Of a stretch of DNA of 64,000 bases, positions 15,424 to 24,596 are shown piece by piece; position 1 is the first letter of the stretch, and each line of letters opens with the position of its first letter. Position numbers and translations under genes: made by a program. The stretch lies in contig NZ_CP060034.1 of NCBI RefSeq assembly GCF_023208195.1, forward strand, positions 4,092,001 to 4,156,000, given 5' to 3'. A model generated the notes under the pieces. It made no database searches, was not told where the DNA came from, and worked only from the letters and a program-made list of their open reading frames with translations. Source of the DNA: Nocardioides sp. InS609-2. Its GTDB lineage: Bacteria; Actinomycetota; Actinomycetes; Propionibacteriales; Nocardioidaceae.

Positions 15424-17223
15424 ATGACGAGTACCCCCGCAGAGCAGCGTGTCTTCAAGACCATCGGCGTGATCGGCCTGGGCACCATGGGCGCTGGCAT
15501 CGCTGAGGTCTTCGCCCGTAACGGCTTCACCGTCATCGGTGTCGAGCTGAGCGAGGACGCCATCGAGCGGGGCCGCCAGCACCTCGAGCACTCCACCGGC
15601 CGCGCGGTGAAGCGCGAGAAGATCACCGAGGCGGAGCAGGCCGAGATCCTCGGCCACATCAGCTTCACCACGAGCATCGACGGGCTGGCCGACGCCGACT
15701 TCGTCGTCGAGGCGGTGGTGGAGTCGATCGAGATCAAGAAGGACATCTTCCGCAGGCTCGACGCGGTCGTCCGCCCCGACGCGATCCTCGCCACCAACAC
15801 CTCGTCGCTCTCGGTCACGGAGATCTCCACGGCCAACCACAGCCCCGGCCGGGTCGTCGGCGTGCACTTCTTCAACCCCGCCCCCGTGCAGAACCTCGTC
15901 GAGATCGTGCGCACGGTCGTCACCGAGCCCGACGTGCTCGACGCCGTGACGGGCCTGGTCGGCCAGCTCGGCAAGAATCCCGTGGTGTGCGGTGACAAGG
16001 CCGGCTTCATCGCCAACACCCTGCTCTTCGGCTACCTCAACCACGCGGTCTCCTTCTTCGAGGGCCACTACGCCACCCGCGAGGACATCGACGCCGCCAT
16101 GCGCTTCGGCTGCGGCTACCCGATGGGCCCGCTCGCGCTGCTCGACCTGATCGGCCTCGACACGGCGTACGAGATCCTCGACACGATGTACAAGCAGGGC
16201 CGCGACCGCCTGCACGCGCCGGCGCCGATCCTCAAGCAGATGGTGACCGCCGGCCTGCTGGGCCGCAAGACCGGCCGCGGCTTCTACACCTACGACGGTC
16301 CGGACTCCTCGGCCGTCGTACCCGACGAGCGCACTCCGTCGGCCGACAGCGCCCCCCAGCTGCAGCACGCGATCGGCCGCGTCGGCGTCGTCGGCACGGG
16401 CACCATGGCCTCGGGCATCGTCGAGGTGTTCGCCAAGGGCGGCTACGACGTGCTCTACGTCGGCCGTTCGCGGGACAAGGTCGACGGCGTCCGCGCCACC
16501 ATCGAACGCTCGCTCGACAAGGCCATCGGCCGCGGCAAGCTCGACGAGGCGACCAAGGTCGAGGTGCTCGGCCGGCTCACCGGTACGACGACGCTCGACG
16601 ACCTCAAGGACGTAGACATCGTCGTCGAGGCTATCGCCGAGGACCTCGCGGTCAAGACGACGCTGTTCGAGAACCTCGACGACATCTGCAAGCCGGGCGC
16701 GATCTTGGCCACCACGACCTCGTCCCTGCCGATCATCGCGCTGGCGAAGGCCACGTCGCGGCCGCAGGACGTCGTCGGCATGCACTTCTTCAACCCGGCC
16801 GCGATCATGAAGCTCGTCGAGGTGGTCACCACCGTCTCGACCTCCGACGACGTCGCCGAGACCACCCGCGCGCTGTGCGGGAAGCTCGGCAAGGTGGCCG
16901 TCTCGTGCGGCGATCGCGCCGGCTTCATCGTCAACGCGCTGCTGTTCCCCTACCTCAACGACGCCGTCAAGATGCTGGAGGCGCACTACGCGACCGCCGA
17001 CGACATCGACGTCGCCATGAAGCAGGGCTGCGCTCTGCCGATGGGCCCGTTCGAACTGCTCGACGTGGTCGGCAACGATGTCTCGCTTGCGATCCAGCGC
17101 GAGCTCTACCTGGAGTTCCGCGAGCCCGGGTTCTCACCGGCGCCGCTGCTCGAGCACCTGGTCACCGCGGGCTACCTCGGTCGCAAGACCAAGCGCGGGT
17201 TCAGGGACTACTCCGCCCGCTGA
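15424..17223 (+). CDS. 3-hydroxyacyl-CoA dehydrogenase with two complete modules
   Basis: 599 aa from the ATG at 15424, well spaced from GGAGG; an ATG at 15415 abuts that site. NAD(P)-dependent oxidation of 3-hydroxybutyryl/acyl-CoA to the 3-keto form, or the reverse. Two tandem HBDH units: Rossmann motifs [11 protein letters not shown] (15-25) and [11 protein letters not shown] (321-331). Counting from the human enzyme, catalytic Ser-His-Glu-Asn fall on S127/H148/E160/N198 and S433/H454/E466/N504 with identical spacing, so both halves look active. Each ends with the GRKTxRGF signature. It could feed crotonyl-CoA formation for the Ccr route. Confidence 0.92.
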   Translation: MTSTPAEQRVFKTIGVIGLGTMGAGIAEVFARNGFTVIGVELSEDAIERGRQHLEHSTGRAVKREKITEAEQAEILGHISFTTSIDGLADADFVVEAVVESIEIKKDIFRRLDAVVRPDAILATNTSSLSVTEISTANHSPGRVVGVHFFNPAPVQNLVEIVRTVVTEPDVLDAVTGLVGQLGKNPVVCGDKAGFIANTLLFGYLNHAVSFFEGHYATREDIDAAMRFGCGYPMGPLALLDLIGLDTAYEILDTMYKQGRDRLHAPAPILKQMVTAGLLGRKTGRGFYTYDGPDSSAVVPDERTPSADSAPQLQHAIGRVGVVGTGTMASGIVEVFAKGGYDVLYVGRSRDKVDGVRATIERSLDKAIGRGKLDEATKVEVLGRLTGTTTLDDLKDVDIVVEAIAEDLAVKTTLFENLDDICKPGAILATTTSSLPIIALAKATSRPQDVVGMHFFNPAAIMKLVEVVTTVSTSDDVAETTRALCGKLGKVAVSCGDRAGFIVNALLFPYLNDAVKMLEAHYATADDIDVAMKQGCALPMGPFELLDVVGNDVSLAIQRELYLEFREPGFSPAPLLEHLVTAGYLGRKTKRGFRDYSAR

Positions 17224-17229
17224 CAGCCG

Positions 17230-18252
17230 TCAGGGGCTCCGGCGTGGCCGCACCCGCAGCACCCGGTCACCGGTGCCGTTGCCGGTGGTGATCAACAGGT
17301 CACCGCGAGGTGTCTGCGTGATCGAGCGCAGTCGGCCGTACTTGCGCAGGGCAGGGGGCGTGCGGACGTTGCGCAGCTTGCCCTGTGCATCGAACTTCAT
17401 GAACAGCACGCGCTCGCCCTTGAGTGCCGCGACGGCGAGGGTGCCGGCGTACGCCCCCCACTCACGGCCGGCGACCCACGCGGCGCCCGAGGTGGCCACG
17501 GTGGGACTGCCGGAGCTCCAGCGGGCCTTGATCTGCCGACCGGGCAGCGAGGTGTCGGTCATCGGGACCGACTCGTTGTAGCCGGGCACGGGGTTCCAGC
17601 CGTAGTTCCCTCCGCTGCGCAGCCGGTTGACCTCGTCGTCGCGGTCGGGGCCGTGCTCGGCCGACCAAAGGCTGCCGTCCGTGCGCTGGGACAGTCCCTG
17701 CACGTTGCGGTGACCGTAGGTGAAGACGTAGCGGGTGGCAGGGACCGACGAGTCGATCCAGCGGTTCCCCGGCCACGGGGCGCCGGTGCGCCGGTTCAGT
17801 CGCAGCGTCTTGCCGCCCGGCGACCCGAGGTCCTGCGCGTTGGTGCCGACGGCGGCGTCGCCGGTGCCGACGAGCAGCGCGCCATCGCGCGTGATGAGCA
17901 ACCGGCAGCCGCCGTGCCGCCCGCTGGTGGCCGGCAGACCGGAGATCAAGACCTGTGGGTCACTGACCGTGGCCGCCTCGGTGTCGAGCTTCCAGGCGAG
18001 CACGCGCACGTCGTTGCCGCTCTTGGCGTAGCCACCGAGGCAGGTGTAGATGCGGCCGTTGTCTGCGAAGCCCGGGTCGATCGCCAGCGACATCAGGCCG
18101 GTCTCGCCCTGCGCCCAGACGAGGTCGGTCGGCAACGCGACGGTACGACGCGTGCCGCGGCGCCACGGCGACAGCTGTCCTTCGCGCTCGGTGATCAGCA
18201 GGCGTCCGCCGCCGAGGGACTGGACGTCCCACGGGGTGCTGAGCCCGGTCAC
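17230..18252 (-). CDS. PQQ-dependent sugar dehydrogenase (GDH/aldose sugar dehydrogenase type), 5' end out of frame
   Basis: The readable frame gives 340 aa of a six-bladed beta-propeller (TGLSTPWDVQSLGGGRLLIT, TSGRHGGCRLL, TYGHRNVQGLS, WSAEHGPDRDDEVN, GGNYGWNP), the pattern of soluble quinoprotein glucose/sorbosone dehydrogenases. It oxidises sugars outside the cell membrane using PQQ. The GTG at 18252 starts inside the mature domain. Upstream codons AAEPLASPKARAERADAPAL are in the same frame without a start, while a signal peptide (MTPLAVVVATCLLSLS, ATG at 18398) lies in another frame. So a frameshift near 18330-18370 probably disrupts the export signal. Confidence 0.8.
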   Translation of the reverse strand: MTGLSTPWDVQSLGGGRLLITEREGQLSPWRRGTRRTVALPTDLVWAQGETGLMSLAIDPGFADNGRIYTCLGGYAKSGNDVRVLAWKLDTEAATVSDPQVLISGLPATSGRHGGCRLLITRDGALLVGTGDAAVGTNAQDLGSPGGKTLRLNRRTGAPWPGNRWIDSSVPATRYVFTYGHRNVQGLSQRTDGSLWSAEHGPDRDDEVNRLRSGGNYGWNPVPGYNESVPMTDTSLPGRQIKARWSSGSPTVATSGAAWVAGREWGAYAGTLAVAALKGERVLFMKFDAQGKLRNVRTPPALRKYGRLRSITQTPRGDLLITTGNGTGDRVLRVRPRRSP

Positions 18253-18417
18253 GAGGGGCTTGACGCGCAGGGCGGGCGCATCGGCCCGCTCGGCCCGGGC
18301 CTTCGGCGACGCAAGCGGCTCAGCCGCGCCGTTGCCGAAGGCGACATCGTGGACAGCGAAAGGAGACAGGTGGCGACGACGACGGCGAGCGGGGTCATCG
18401 CACGACGCTAGCGCGTC

Positions 18418-20868
18418 TCAGCTCGCGCGGTCGTCGGCCACCATGGCGGCGAGCTTGGCCCGGGTACTGATGTCGAGCTTGCGGTAGATGTGCGAGAGAT
18501 GGGCATCGACGGTGCGCGGGGAGATGAACAGCTGGTCGGCGATCTGGCGACTGGTGAGCCCGTCGGCGATCTTGTCGGCCACCTGGCGCTCGGCCCGCGT
18601 CAGCAGCGCCAGGGGAGTGGCGCGCAGCGAGTCGGGGTCGGGGGCTCCGGTGAAGATGGCGGCCACGCTGCGGAGGCCGGCCTGGGTGAACTCGCCGCGC
18701 TCGATCCAGCCGTGGGGGGCCACTCGTGCGGGCTCGATGGGATAGTCAGCGGAGTAGCCCCAGGCCGTCGCGTGCCGTGGCGCCCGCAGCGCAACGGCGG
18801 CCGCGGCGAGCAGCCTGCTCTCCGACTGGCCACGCTGCTCCGCGACGTACCCCAGGCCGTCGAGCGCGTCTGCGATGCGCAGCGGCATCGGCATGGTGGT
18901 GGCCTGGTCGAGGGCGTTGAGCAGCGTCGTAGCGGCCTGGTCGATGTCGCCGAGCGCGATGAAGGCGCGGCCCAGCAGCAGCCTGCCGTCGACGGCGTCG
19001 CGGCCGAGTCGGCTGCTGTCGGCGAGTACGACGACGTCGGCGGCGAGCCCGGCCGCTCGCGGCAGGTCGCCGGCCGCGAAGAGGTCGCGTGCGTCCTGGG
19101 CGAGCACCGGCAGCCGGACGGCCCACGGCAGGGTCTCGCGGTCGACGTCCATCGGTGTGTAGTCGTGGTCGAGGGTGCGCAGCAGGGTCTCGGCGAGCAG
19201 GGCGACGCGGTCCTCGGCGAGCTCGCGGGCATCGCGCAGCACTGCGCGCGCGGCCGACGCGGCCTCGACCGTGCGGCCCTGCTCGAGCGCGACCTTGCCG
19301 AGCAGGGTGCGGGCCGAGAGCGTGATCCAGCGTTCGTCGTTGGCGTCGGTGCTGGCCATGATCGACGCCGCTGCGCGGGTCGCGGCCGGGAAGTTGCCGC
19401 GCGAGACGGCGATGTCAGTGAGCGTGCGGGTGGCCTGACGGACGATGGACCGGCTGACGGCGTCGAGGTCGATGGCGCGCTGCGCCTCCTTCTCGGCCCG
19501 GGTCAGGTCGCCGGCGTCGAGGTGCATCTCCGCGCGGATCGAGGCGGTGTTGGCCAGCTGCAGGTCGGTGTCATCGGCGTTGAGAGCGTGCTCGTCGGCC
19601 CGGTCGAGCAACCACAGGCCCTCGTAGGTGCCACGCACCTCGGAAGCCGCGATGCCAGCCCGGCGAGCCACCTGCGCGCCGATGGCCGCCGGCCCATCGC
19701 CACTGACGAGCGCCGCCTCGAGGATCTCGACGGCCTCGCGGGCTCGCATGGAGGTGTAGAGCGAGGAGAAGATGCGGTTGGCGAGCGCGTAGCCGGTGTC
19801 GCGGGTCGCTGCGTCGGCACACGCCCCGAGGATCGCCGTACGCATGACCGGCAGGTCGCCCAGCCAGGGTGCGTCGGCGGCGCCGAAGTTCTCGTGGTCG
19901 GGAGCCGCCCGGTCGGCCCAGCGCAGCAGCCCGGCGCGCGCCTGCGCACCGTCGTCGGTCGACGCGGTGAGGAACGCGCCGTGCCGACGGATCGGCGAGA
20001 GCATGTCGAAACGCCCGTCGGGCAGCACTTCGAGCAGGCTGCGCCGCACCAGCCGCGCGGCGAGAGGTGCCGCGACCTCGCGGGTCACGCCGGCGATCTC
20101 GGCGAGCACGTCGATGCCCACCGGGCTCGACATCTGCGCCATCCGCCGGAAGCACAGCTGCTGGTCGTCGTCGAGAAGCTCGTACGACGCGTGCACGGCC
20201 TCAGACAGGGAGGCGGCCGGGACCACGTTGGCGATGCCGACCAGGGCGATCTGCACCGCGAACTGCTCGATCAGCAGCGGTAACCCGCCCGCGGCGGTGA
20301 GCAGGCGGCGTACGTCGGACTCGTTGGCGACCAGGTCGATCGGGTAGCCGCCGGCAGTCTCGACCCGGTTGCGCATCAGGTCCACCGCCGGCCCGGCGAG
20401 CGGCTCGTGGATGCCGGGCACCGGCAGCGGCCCGACGCGTACGACGCGTTCGGCGGGCTGGCCGGCCATCGTCAGCGCGGTCATGGCGAGCCGGGCGGTG
20501 CTCGTGGTCTCCAGCACCTGCTGGAAGGTCGCCCCGAGTGTGTCGGGTCCGGGGGCGTCGACGTCCACACCGTCGACGACGAGCAGGGTGTCGGAGCCGT
20601 CGAGGGCGCGGCAGAGCGCACCTTCGGGAGTGTCGCCGGGGGCGGCCTCCACATCGAGCACGTCGAGGCACGCGGTCAGCACCGCGTCGGTGTCTCGCAG
20701 GCCGCGGGCGTTGACCCACGCGGCACCGGAGGTCCCGGCCGTGGCGTGCCGTGCGAGCAGCGTCTTTCCGCTGCCGGGAGGGCCCACGATGCTGACCCAG
20801 CGCGAGCTCGACAGTGCGGAATCCAGGAGCTCCCGGACCCGCTCGCGACCGATGCACGGTGTCAGCAC
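18418..20868 (-). CDS. LuxR-family transcriptional regulator with N-terminal ATPase (LAL type)
   Basis: 816 aa from a GTG. Walker A is VGPPGSGKT (residues 28-36) and a Walker B-like LLVVDGVDV lies near residue 100. A helical TPR-like middle follows, and the C-terminal 60 residues are a LuxR helix-turn-helix (LTRAERQVADKIADGLTSRQ, then PRTVDAHLSHIYRKL). Large ATP-binding LuxR regulators bind an inducer through the middle part. The stop lies 20 bp from the putative signal-peptide start of the sugar dehydrogenase on the same strand, so that gene may be downstream in the operon. Upstream lies a hairpin-rich divergent region. Confidence 0.88.
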   Translation of the reverse strand: MLTPCIGRERVRELLDSALSSSRWVSIVGPPGSGKTLLARHATAGTSGAAWVNARGLRDTDAVLTACLDVLDVEAAPGDTPEGALCRALDGSDTLLVVDGVDVDAPGPDTLGATFQQVLETTSTARLAMTALTMAGQPAERVVRVGPLPVPGIHEPLAGPAVDLMRNRVETAGGYPIDLVANESDVRRLLTAAGGLPLLIEQFAVQIALVGIANVVPAASLSEAVHASYELLDDDQQLCFRRMAQMSSPVGIDVLAEIAGVTREVAAPLAARLVRRSLLEVLPDGRFDMLSPIRRHGAFLTASTDDGAQARAGLLRWADRAAPDHENFGAADAPWLGDLPVMRTAILGACADAATRDTGYALANRIFSSLYTSMRAREAVEILEAALVSGDGPAAIGAQVARRAGIAASEVRGTYEGLWLLDRADEHALNADDTDLQLANTASIRAEMHLDAGDLTRAEKEAQRAIDLDAVSRSIVRQATRTLTDIAVSRGNFPAATRAAASIMASTDANDERWITLSARTLLGKVALEQGRTVEAASAARAVLRDARELAEDRVALLAETLLRTLDHDYTPMDVDRETLPWAVRLPVLAQDARDLFAAGDLPRAAGLAADVVVLADSSRLGRDAVDGRLLLGRAFIALGDIDQAATTLLNALDQATTMPMPLRIADALDGLGYVAEQRGQSESRLLAAAAVALRAPRHATAWGYSADYPIEPARVAPHGWIERGEFTQAGLRSVAAIFTGAPDPDSLRATPLALLTRAERQVADKIADGLTSRQIADQLFISPRTVDAHLSHIYRKLDISTRAKLAAMVADDRAS

Positions 20869-20928
20869 AGTGCAGAACTTATCGGTCTACCCGCTCAAGG
20901 TTTAGGTAGGACTACCGATGCCCGCAAA

Positions 20929-21050
20929 TGCCTTCCTGCGGAAGGCTCATGCCAGGCACCACAGGAGTAGGCCACACAGGGGTTGGCCTACTCCGGGGGA
21001 CAGTGCCCTCGGCAGGCCGCGACTCGATGCGAGAGTCGTGGCCTGCCTTT
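20929..21050 (+). ncRNA. Hairpin array ending in a terminator-like stem (candidate small RNA or leader)
   Basis: In 248 bp between divergent genes lie three consecutive hairpins: GCCTTCC/GGAAGGC (20930-20946), GGAGTAGGCC/GGCCTACTCC (20964-20994), and a 15-bp stem GGCAGGCCGCGACTC/GAGTCGTGGCCTGCC (21011-21047) followed by TTTCATT. An alternative stem CCGGGGG/CCCTCGG (20993-21012) would compete with both neighbours. The order and the final T-tract suggest an RNA read on the plus strand, either a short RNA or a leader of the gene at 21117. No known riboswitch class was recognised and no promoter is certain. Confidence 0.4.
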
Positions 21051-21116
21051 CATTCCGGGTCATTTCGGGGGTTTCCGGGCGCCGAGCCGGTTGCCCCAGC
21101 CACGTACGCTGTCGCC

Positions 21117-21866
21117 ATGGAGTACGTCGTCCTGATCCTCGTCATCGTGGCCGCTATCGGTGGCGTCGCGCTCATGTCGCGCAACGGCAAGCGCCGCGCG
21201 GCAGAGAAGAAGGTCACCGAGCTGGCCCCGGTGAAGCGCCTCGTCGACGAGGACGTCACCGCCCTGGGCGTCGAGCTCCAGCACTTCGACGTGGAGATGT
21301 CAGGACGCGAGCTCACCGAAGGCGCCAACGCCGACTACCAGCGGGCGCTCGACTCCTACGAGTCGGCCAAGCACGCCGCCGACTACCTCACCGAGCCCGA
21401 GCAGGTCCGGCACGTCACCGAGATCCTCGAGGACGGCCGCTACGCAATGGCCTGTGTACGGGCCCGGGTCGACGGCCTGCCGCTGCCTACGCGCCGGCCA
21501 CCGTGCTTCTTCGACCCACGGCACGGCCTGTCGGTGGCCGACGTGTCGTACACGCCGCCCGGCGGCGCCCAACGCGACGTACCAGCCTGCGAGCTCGATG
21601 CCGAGCGCGTCCGGGCCGGTGCCGAGCCCGACATCCGCAAGGTGATGGTCGGGTCGCAGCGGGTGCCCTACTGGCAGGGTGGTCGCGCCTACCAGCCCTA
21701 CGCCATGGGCTACTACGGCGCCTTCGGCCCGATGGAGTGGATGTTCATGGGCATGCTCTTCAGCGGCGGCTTCGACGGCCTCGGTGAGGGCATCGGCGCG
21801 ATCGGCGAAGGCGTCGGCGACGCCTTCGGTGGCATCGGCGACATGTTCGACGGGTTCGACTTCTAG
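21117..21866 (+). CDS. Hypothetical membrane-anchored protein with Gly-rich tail
   Basis: 249 aa from the ATG at 21117. One N-terminal membrane helix (EYVVLILVIVAAIGGVALMS), a helical, charged middle (residues about 30-110), a Cys/Pro-containing part (RRPPCFFDPRHGLSVADVSY), and a Gly/Phe-rich amphipathic tail with GIGAIGEGVGDAFGGIGDMF. Topology suggests a cytoplasmic domain attached to the membrane. Not recognised; possibly an envelope-associated protein. Preceded by the hairpin array. Confidence 0.7.
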   Translation: MEYVVLILVIVAAIGGVALMSRNGKRRAAEKKVTELAPVKRLVDEDVTALGVELQHFDVEMSGRELTEGANADYQRALDSYESAKHAADYLTEPEQVRHVTEILEDGRYAMACVRARVDGLPLPTRRPPCFFDPRHGLSVADVSYTPPGGAQRDVPACELDAERVRAGAEPDIRKVMVGSQRVPYWQGGRAYQPYAMGYYGAFGPMEWMFMGMLFSGGFDGLGEGIGAIGEGVGDAFGGIGDMFDGFDF

Positions 21867-21901
21867 AGCGGCTCGCCGTCGGCGATCAAGAAGACATCCG
21901 C

Positions 21902-22435
21902 CTAGCCCTTCTGGCGCGATCGATATGCGGCAACGGCAACGCGGTTGCCACAGGTGGTGCTGCAGAACCGGCGCGAGCGGTTGCGTGAGAGGTCGAGCAC
22001 CAGGCCATCGCACGTGTCGTTGGCGCACACGCCCAGCCTCGACGTCTCGTCGGCGCGGATCATGTCGATCATGGCCATGGCCGTCTCGACGGCGATCCGG
22101 GTGCGCAGCGGCCGGTCGGGGCCGACAGCGTGCAGGTGCCAGTCCCACTCGTCGTGCCGCACCAGCTGGGGGAGCGCGTCGGCCTCGCTGAGCATCAGGT
22201 TGACCAGGGCAACCGCCTCGTCGCGCGTGCTGGTCAGGAGCGTGCGTAGCGCGGGACGCAGCGCACGGACGTCAGCCAGCTCGGCCTCGTCGCCGTCGCG
22301 GCGACCGGTGTACTCGAACTGTTCGTAGAACGCGTCCAGCTCGGCCACCGTGGTGAGCGTGTCGGGCTCCTCGGCGGAGTTGGCGAGCACCACCGCAGCC
22401 TGGAGGCTCACCTCGGTGTCATGGGTGAAAAGCAT
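21902..22435 (-). CDS. CGNR zinc-finger (ABATE domain) protein
   Basis: 177 aa. The N-terminal ABATE-type domain (LANSAEEPDTLTTVAELDAF) is followed by the C-terminal zinc finger CANDTCDGLVLDLSRNRSRR then FCSTTCGNRVAVAAYRSRQK with the diagnostic CGNR. Proteins of this type are predicted DNA-binding stress-type regulators. The ATG overlaps a dyad shared with the divergent exporter gene, which it may control. Confidence 0.88.
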   Translation of the reverse strand: MLFTHDTEVSLQAAVVLANSAEEPDTLTTVAELDAFYEQFEYTGRRDGDEAELADVRALRPALRTLLTSTRDEAVALVNLMLSEADALPQLVRHDEWDWHLHAVGPDRPLRTRIAVETAMAMIDMIRADETSRLGVCANDTCDGLVLDLSRNRSRRFCSTTCGNRVAVAAYRSRQKG

Positions 22436-22466
22436 GTTGACAGGTTACAACATCGCGGACTAACGT
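22434..22466 (+). promoter_or_regulatory. Promoter of the EamA gene with dyad over the -35
   Basis: A perfect -35 TTGACA (22437-22442) and a -10 TAACGT (22461-22466) are 18 bp apart. The ATG of the transporter is 8 bp beyond the -10, so translation is probably leaderless. ATGTTG (22434-22439) and CAACAT (22448-22453) form a 6-bp inverted repeat over the -35 that also covers the start codon of the divergent CGNR gene. Confidence 0.6.
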
Positions 22467-22474
22467 CATGCGTC

Positions 22475-23446
22475 ATGACGACAATGACTCATGACAACAC
22501 GGTGGTGAGTGGTTCCCGGCTGGGGGCCGGGCTGGGCCTGGCCGTCGTCTCGGCCGCGTCGTTCGGCCTCTCGGGCAACCTCGCCAGGGGCCTGCTCGAT
22601 GCCGGCTGGAGTGCGGGTGCCGCGGTGGCGGTCCGGGTCTCGATCGCGACGGTCGTGCTGATGGTCCCGGCGCTGGTCCTGCTGGGCGGGCGCTGGCACC
22701 TGCTGCGCAAGAACCTGCCGATCATGGCCGGCTTCGGGCTCGTGGCGATCGCGGGCTGCCAGCTCGCCTACTTCAACGCGGTGTCACACATGCAGGTCGG
22801 GGTCGCTCTCCTCATCGAGTACACGGCTCCCGTCGCGGTCATCTGCTGGCTCTGGCTACGGCACGGCGAGCGTCCGAGCCGGTTGACGCTGGCCGGTGCG
22901 GTGCTGGCGGCACTCGGCCTGGTGCTCGTCCTCGACCTGCTCTCCGGTGCAGACCTGAGCGCTGTCGGTGTGTTCTGGGCACTCGGCGCGACGGCCGGGG
23001 CGGCGGTCTACTTCGTGCTGTCGGCCAGCGAGACCACCGGGCTGCCGCCCATCGTGCTGGCAGCCGGTGGGATGACGCTGGGCGCGCTGGCGCTGCTGGT
23101 CGCAGGTGCTGTCGGCATCGTGCCGATGGCGGTCTCGACCCAGCCGGTGACCTACAACGGCACCACGGTGGCCTGGTGGCTGCCGCTGCTGGGCCTGGGC
23201 GTGGTGACCGCCGCGCTCGCCTACGTCACCGGCATCGCGGCATCCCGACGGCTGGGCTCACGACTCGCGTCGTTCGTCGCGCTGGTCGAGGTGCTGTTCG
23301 CGCTGCTCTTCGCGTGGCTGCTGCTCGACGAGGTGCCGCACCAGGTGCAGGTGCTCGGCGGTGTGCTGATCTTGGCCGGTGTGGTGGTCGTCAAGCTGGG
23401 GGAGCGTCGTACGACGGTGGTCAGCGCGCATCCTGCCGGCGGATGA
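22475..23446 (+). CDS. EamA/DMT-family exporter (RhtA-like)
   Basis: 323 aa from the ATG at 22475, picked because the promoter places the transcript start there. Ten hydrophobic segments in two EamA repeats; the first starts FGLSGNLARGLLDAGWSAGA and each repeat ends with a Glu/Pro-containing helix (IEYTAPVAVICWLWLRHGER, LVEVLFALLFAWLLLDEVPH). Inner-membrane exporter of amino acids or other metabolites. The 3' end overlaps the convergent AI-2E-type permease by 26 bp. Confidence 0.88.
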   Translation: MTTMTHDNTVVSGSRLGAGLGLAVVSAASFGLSGNLARGLLDAGWSAGAAVAVRVSIATVVLMVPALVLLGGRWHLLRKNLPIMAGFGLVAIAGCQLAYFNAVSHMQVGVALLIEYTAPVAVICWLWLRHGERPSRLTLAGAVLAALGLVLVLDLLSGADLSAVGVFWALGATAGAAVYFVLSASETTGLPPIVLAAGGMTLGALALLVAGAVGIVPMAVSTQPVTYNGTTVAWWLPLLGLGVVTAALAYVTGIAASRRLGSRLASFVALVEVLFALLFAWLLLDEVPHQVQVLGGVLILAGVVVVKLGERRTTVVSAHPAGG

Positions 23447-24596
23447 AGATCTCCCGCGTCAGCATGAGTACGGCGGCCGCGGTGGGGATCGCGAGGAGCG
23501 CACCCACGACGCCGAGCAACCCGGCGCCGACGAGCGCCGCGATCACCGTGACCGACCCGGGGATGTCGACCGAGCGTGACATCACCCGCGGGTAGATCAG
23601 GTAGTTCTCGAGCTGCTGGTAGACGACGTAGAAGATCAGGCAGGCGATGCCGATCTTCGGGTCGGTCGCGAAGCCGATCGCCGTGACGACGACCGCGCCG
23701 ATGCTGGCGCCGATCATCGGGATGACGTCGAGCAGCGCGACGACGAACGCCAGCGCCACGGCGTACTTGCCGAGGCCCACGACGAACAGGAAGATCAGGC
23801 TGGTCACGCCGGCGCACAGGGCGACGATGAACGCCCCGGAGACGTAGCCGCCGACGCTCCGGATCACCCGGTCGCCGAGCTTCGCGACGCGCGGTCGACG
23901 CGAGGCCGGGGCCAGACGGTAGATCGCGCTCTTGGTGGCGTCGAGGCCGGCGAGGAAGTAGAGCATCAGGACCACGACGACGAAGCCGTTGAGCAGCGTC
24001 GAGACGACCTTGAGGCCGATGCCGAGTGCGCCGCCGAAGATGCTCGAGACGAGGTCACCCTGCTCGACCTTCTCCTTGATCTTGGCGATGACGTCGTACT
24101 TGTCGTCGAGGCGCTGGACCTGCTTGTTCTGCTGCAGGTTGTCGAGCCAGCCGGGGGAGTTCTGGGTGATCTGTGCGACCTGGTCGGAGATCACCGGCAC
24201 GATCGCCATCACGAAGCCGACCAGGGCGACCACGACGATCGTGATGACGGCGAAGACCGCCCACGACCGCTTGAGGCCACGGGCCTGGAACCACTCGACG
24301 GCCGGGTTGAGGCCGGCGGCGAGGAACAGCGCCACGACGATCAGGATCAGCGTGGAACCGATGGCCAGGATCTGGGTGCCGAGCCAGAACGCCAGCAGTG
24401 CGCCGACGCCGCCGAAGAAGCCGATGTAGAACGGCGAGTGGCGCTCGAAGGGCTTCCCGGGCGCCCCGAACTCCGTCGCCCTGGTCTCGACCGCCTCGCG
24501 TGCGACCTCGGCCGACTCGGCCTGCTTCGTCGCGTCGGCCGCTGCGGCTTCAGCTCTTTCGGCCGCTGCCTTGCCGGGACGCAGCAGCGGGTTCAG
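23421..24596 (-). CDS. AI-2E family (PerM-like) permease, probable CTG start
   Basis: 391 aa if started at CTG 24596. The ordinary starts only begin at a GTG (24335) that would remove the first hydrophobic helix. Upstream of it the same frame reads on sensibly: a charged helix (AAERAEAAAADATKQAESAE), KPFERHSPFYIGFFGG and the membrane stretch FWLGTQILAIGSTLILIVV. The CTG overlaps the TGA of the upstream gene (CTGA) and has GAGGA in front. The C-terminal part has the family signature LLDVIPMIGASIGAVVV and YQQLENYLIYPRVM. Substrate unknown despite the family name. Confidence 0.82.
   Translation of the reverse strand: MNPLLRPGKAAAERAEAAAADATKQAESAEVAREAVETRATEFGAPGKPFERHSPFYIGFFGGVGALLAFWLGTQILAIGSTLILIVVALFLAAGLNPAVEWFQARGLKRSWAVFAVITIVVVALVGFVMAIVPVISDQVAQITQNSPGWLDNLQQNKQVQRLDDKYDVIAKIKEKVEQGDLVSSIFGGALGIGLKVVSTLLNGFVVVVLMLYFLAGLDATKSAIYRLAPASRRPRVAKLGDRVIRSVGGYVSGAFIVALCAGVTSLIFLFVVGLGKYAVALAFVVALLDVIPMIGASIGAVVVTAIGFATDPKIGIACLIFYVVYQQLENYLIYPRVMSRSVDIPGSVTVIAALVGAGLLGVVGALLAIPTAAAVLMLTREIFIRRQDAR

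Noticed and set aside
14854..16986. Long minus-strand open frame extending nucS upstream
   Set aside because: It is the complement of the GNAT and dehydrogenase genes; the NucS start [12 protein letters not shown] at 14853 is clear from the family.
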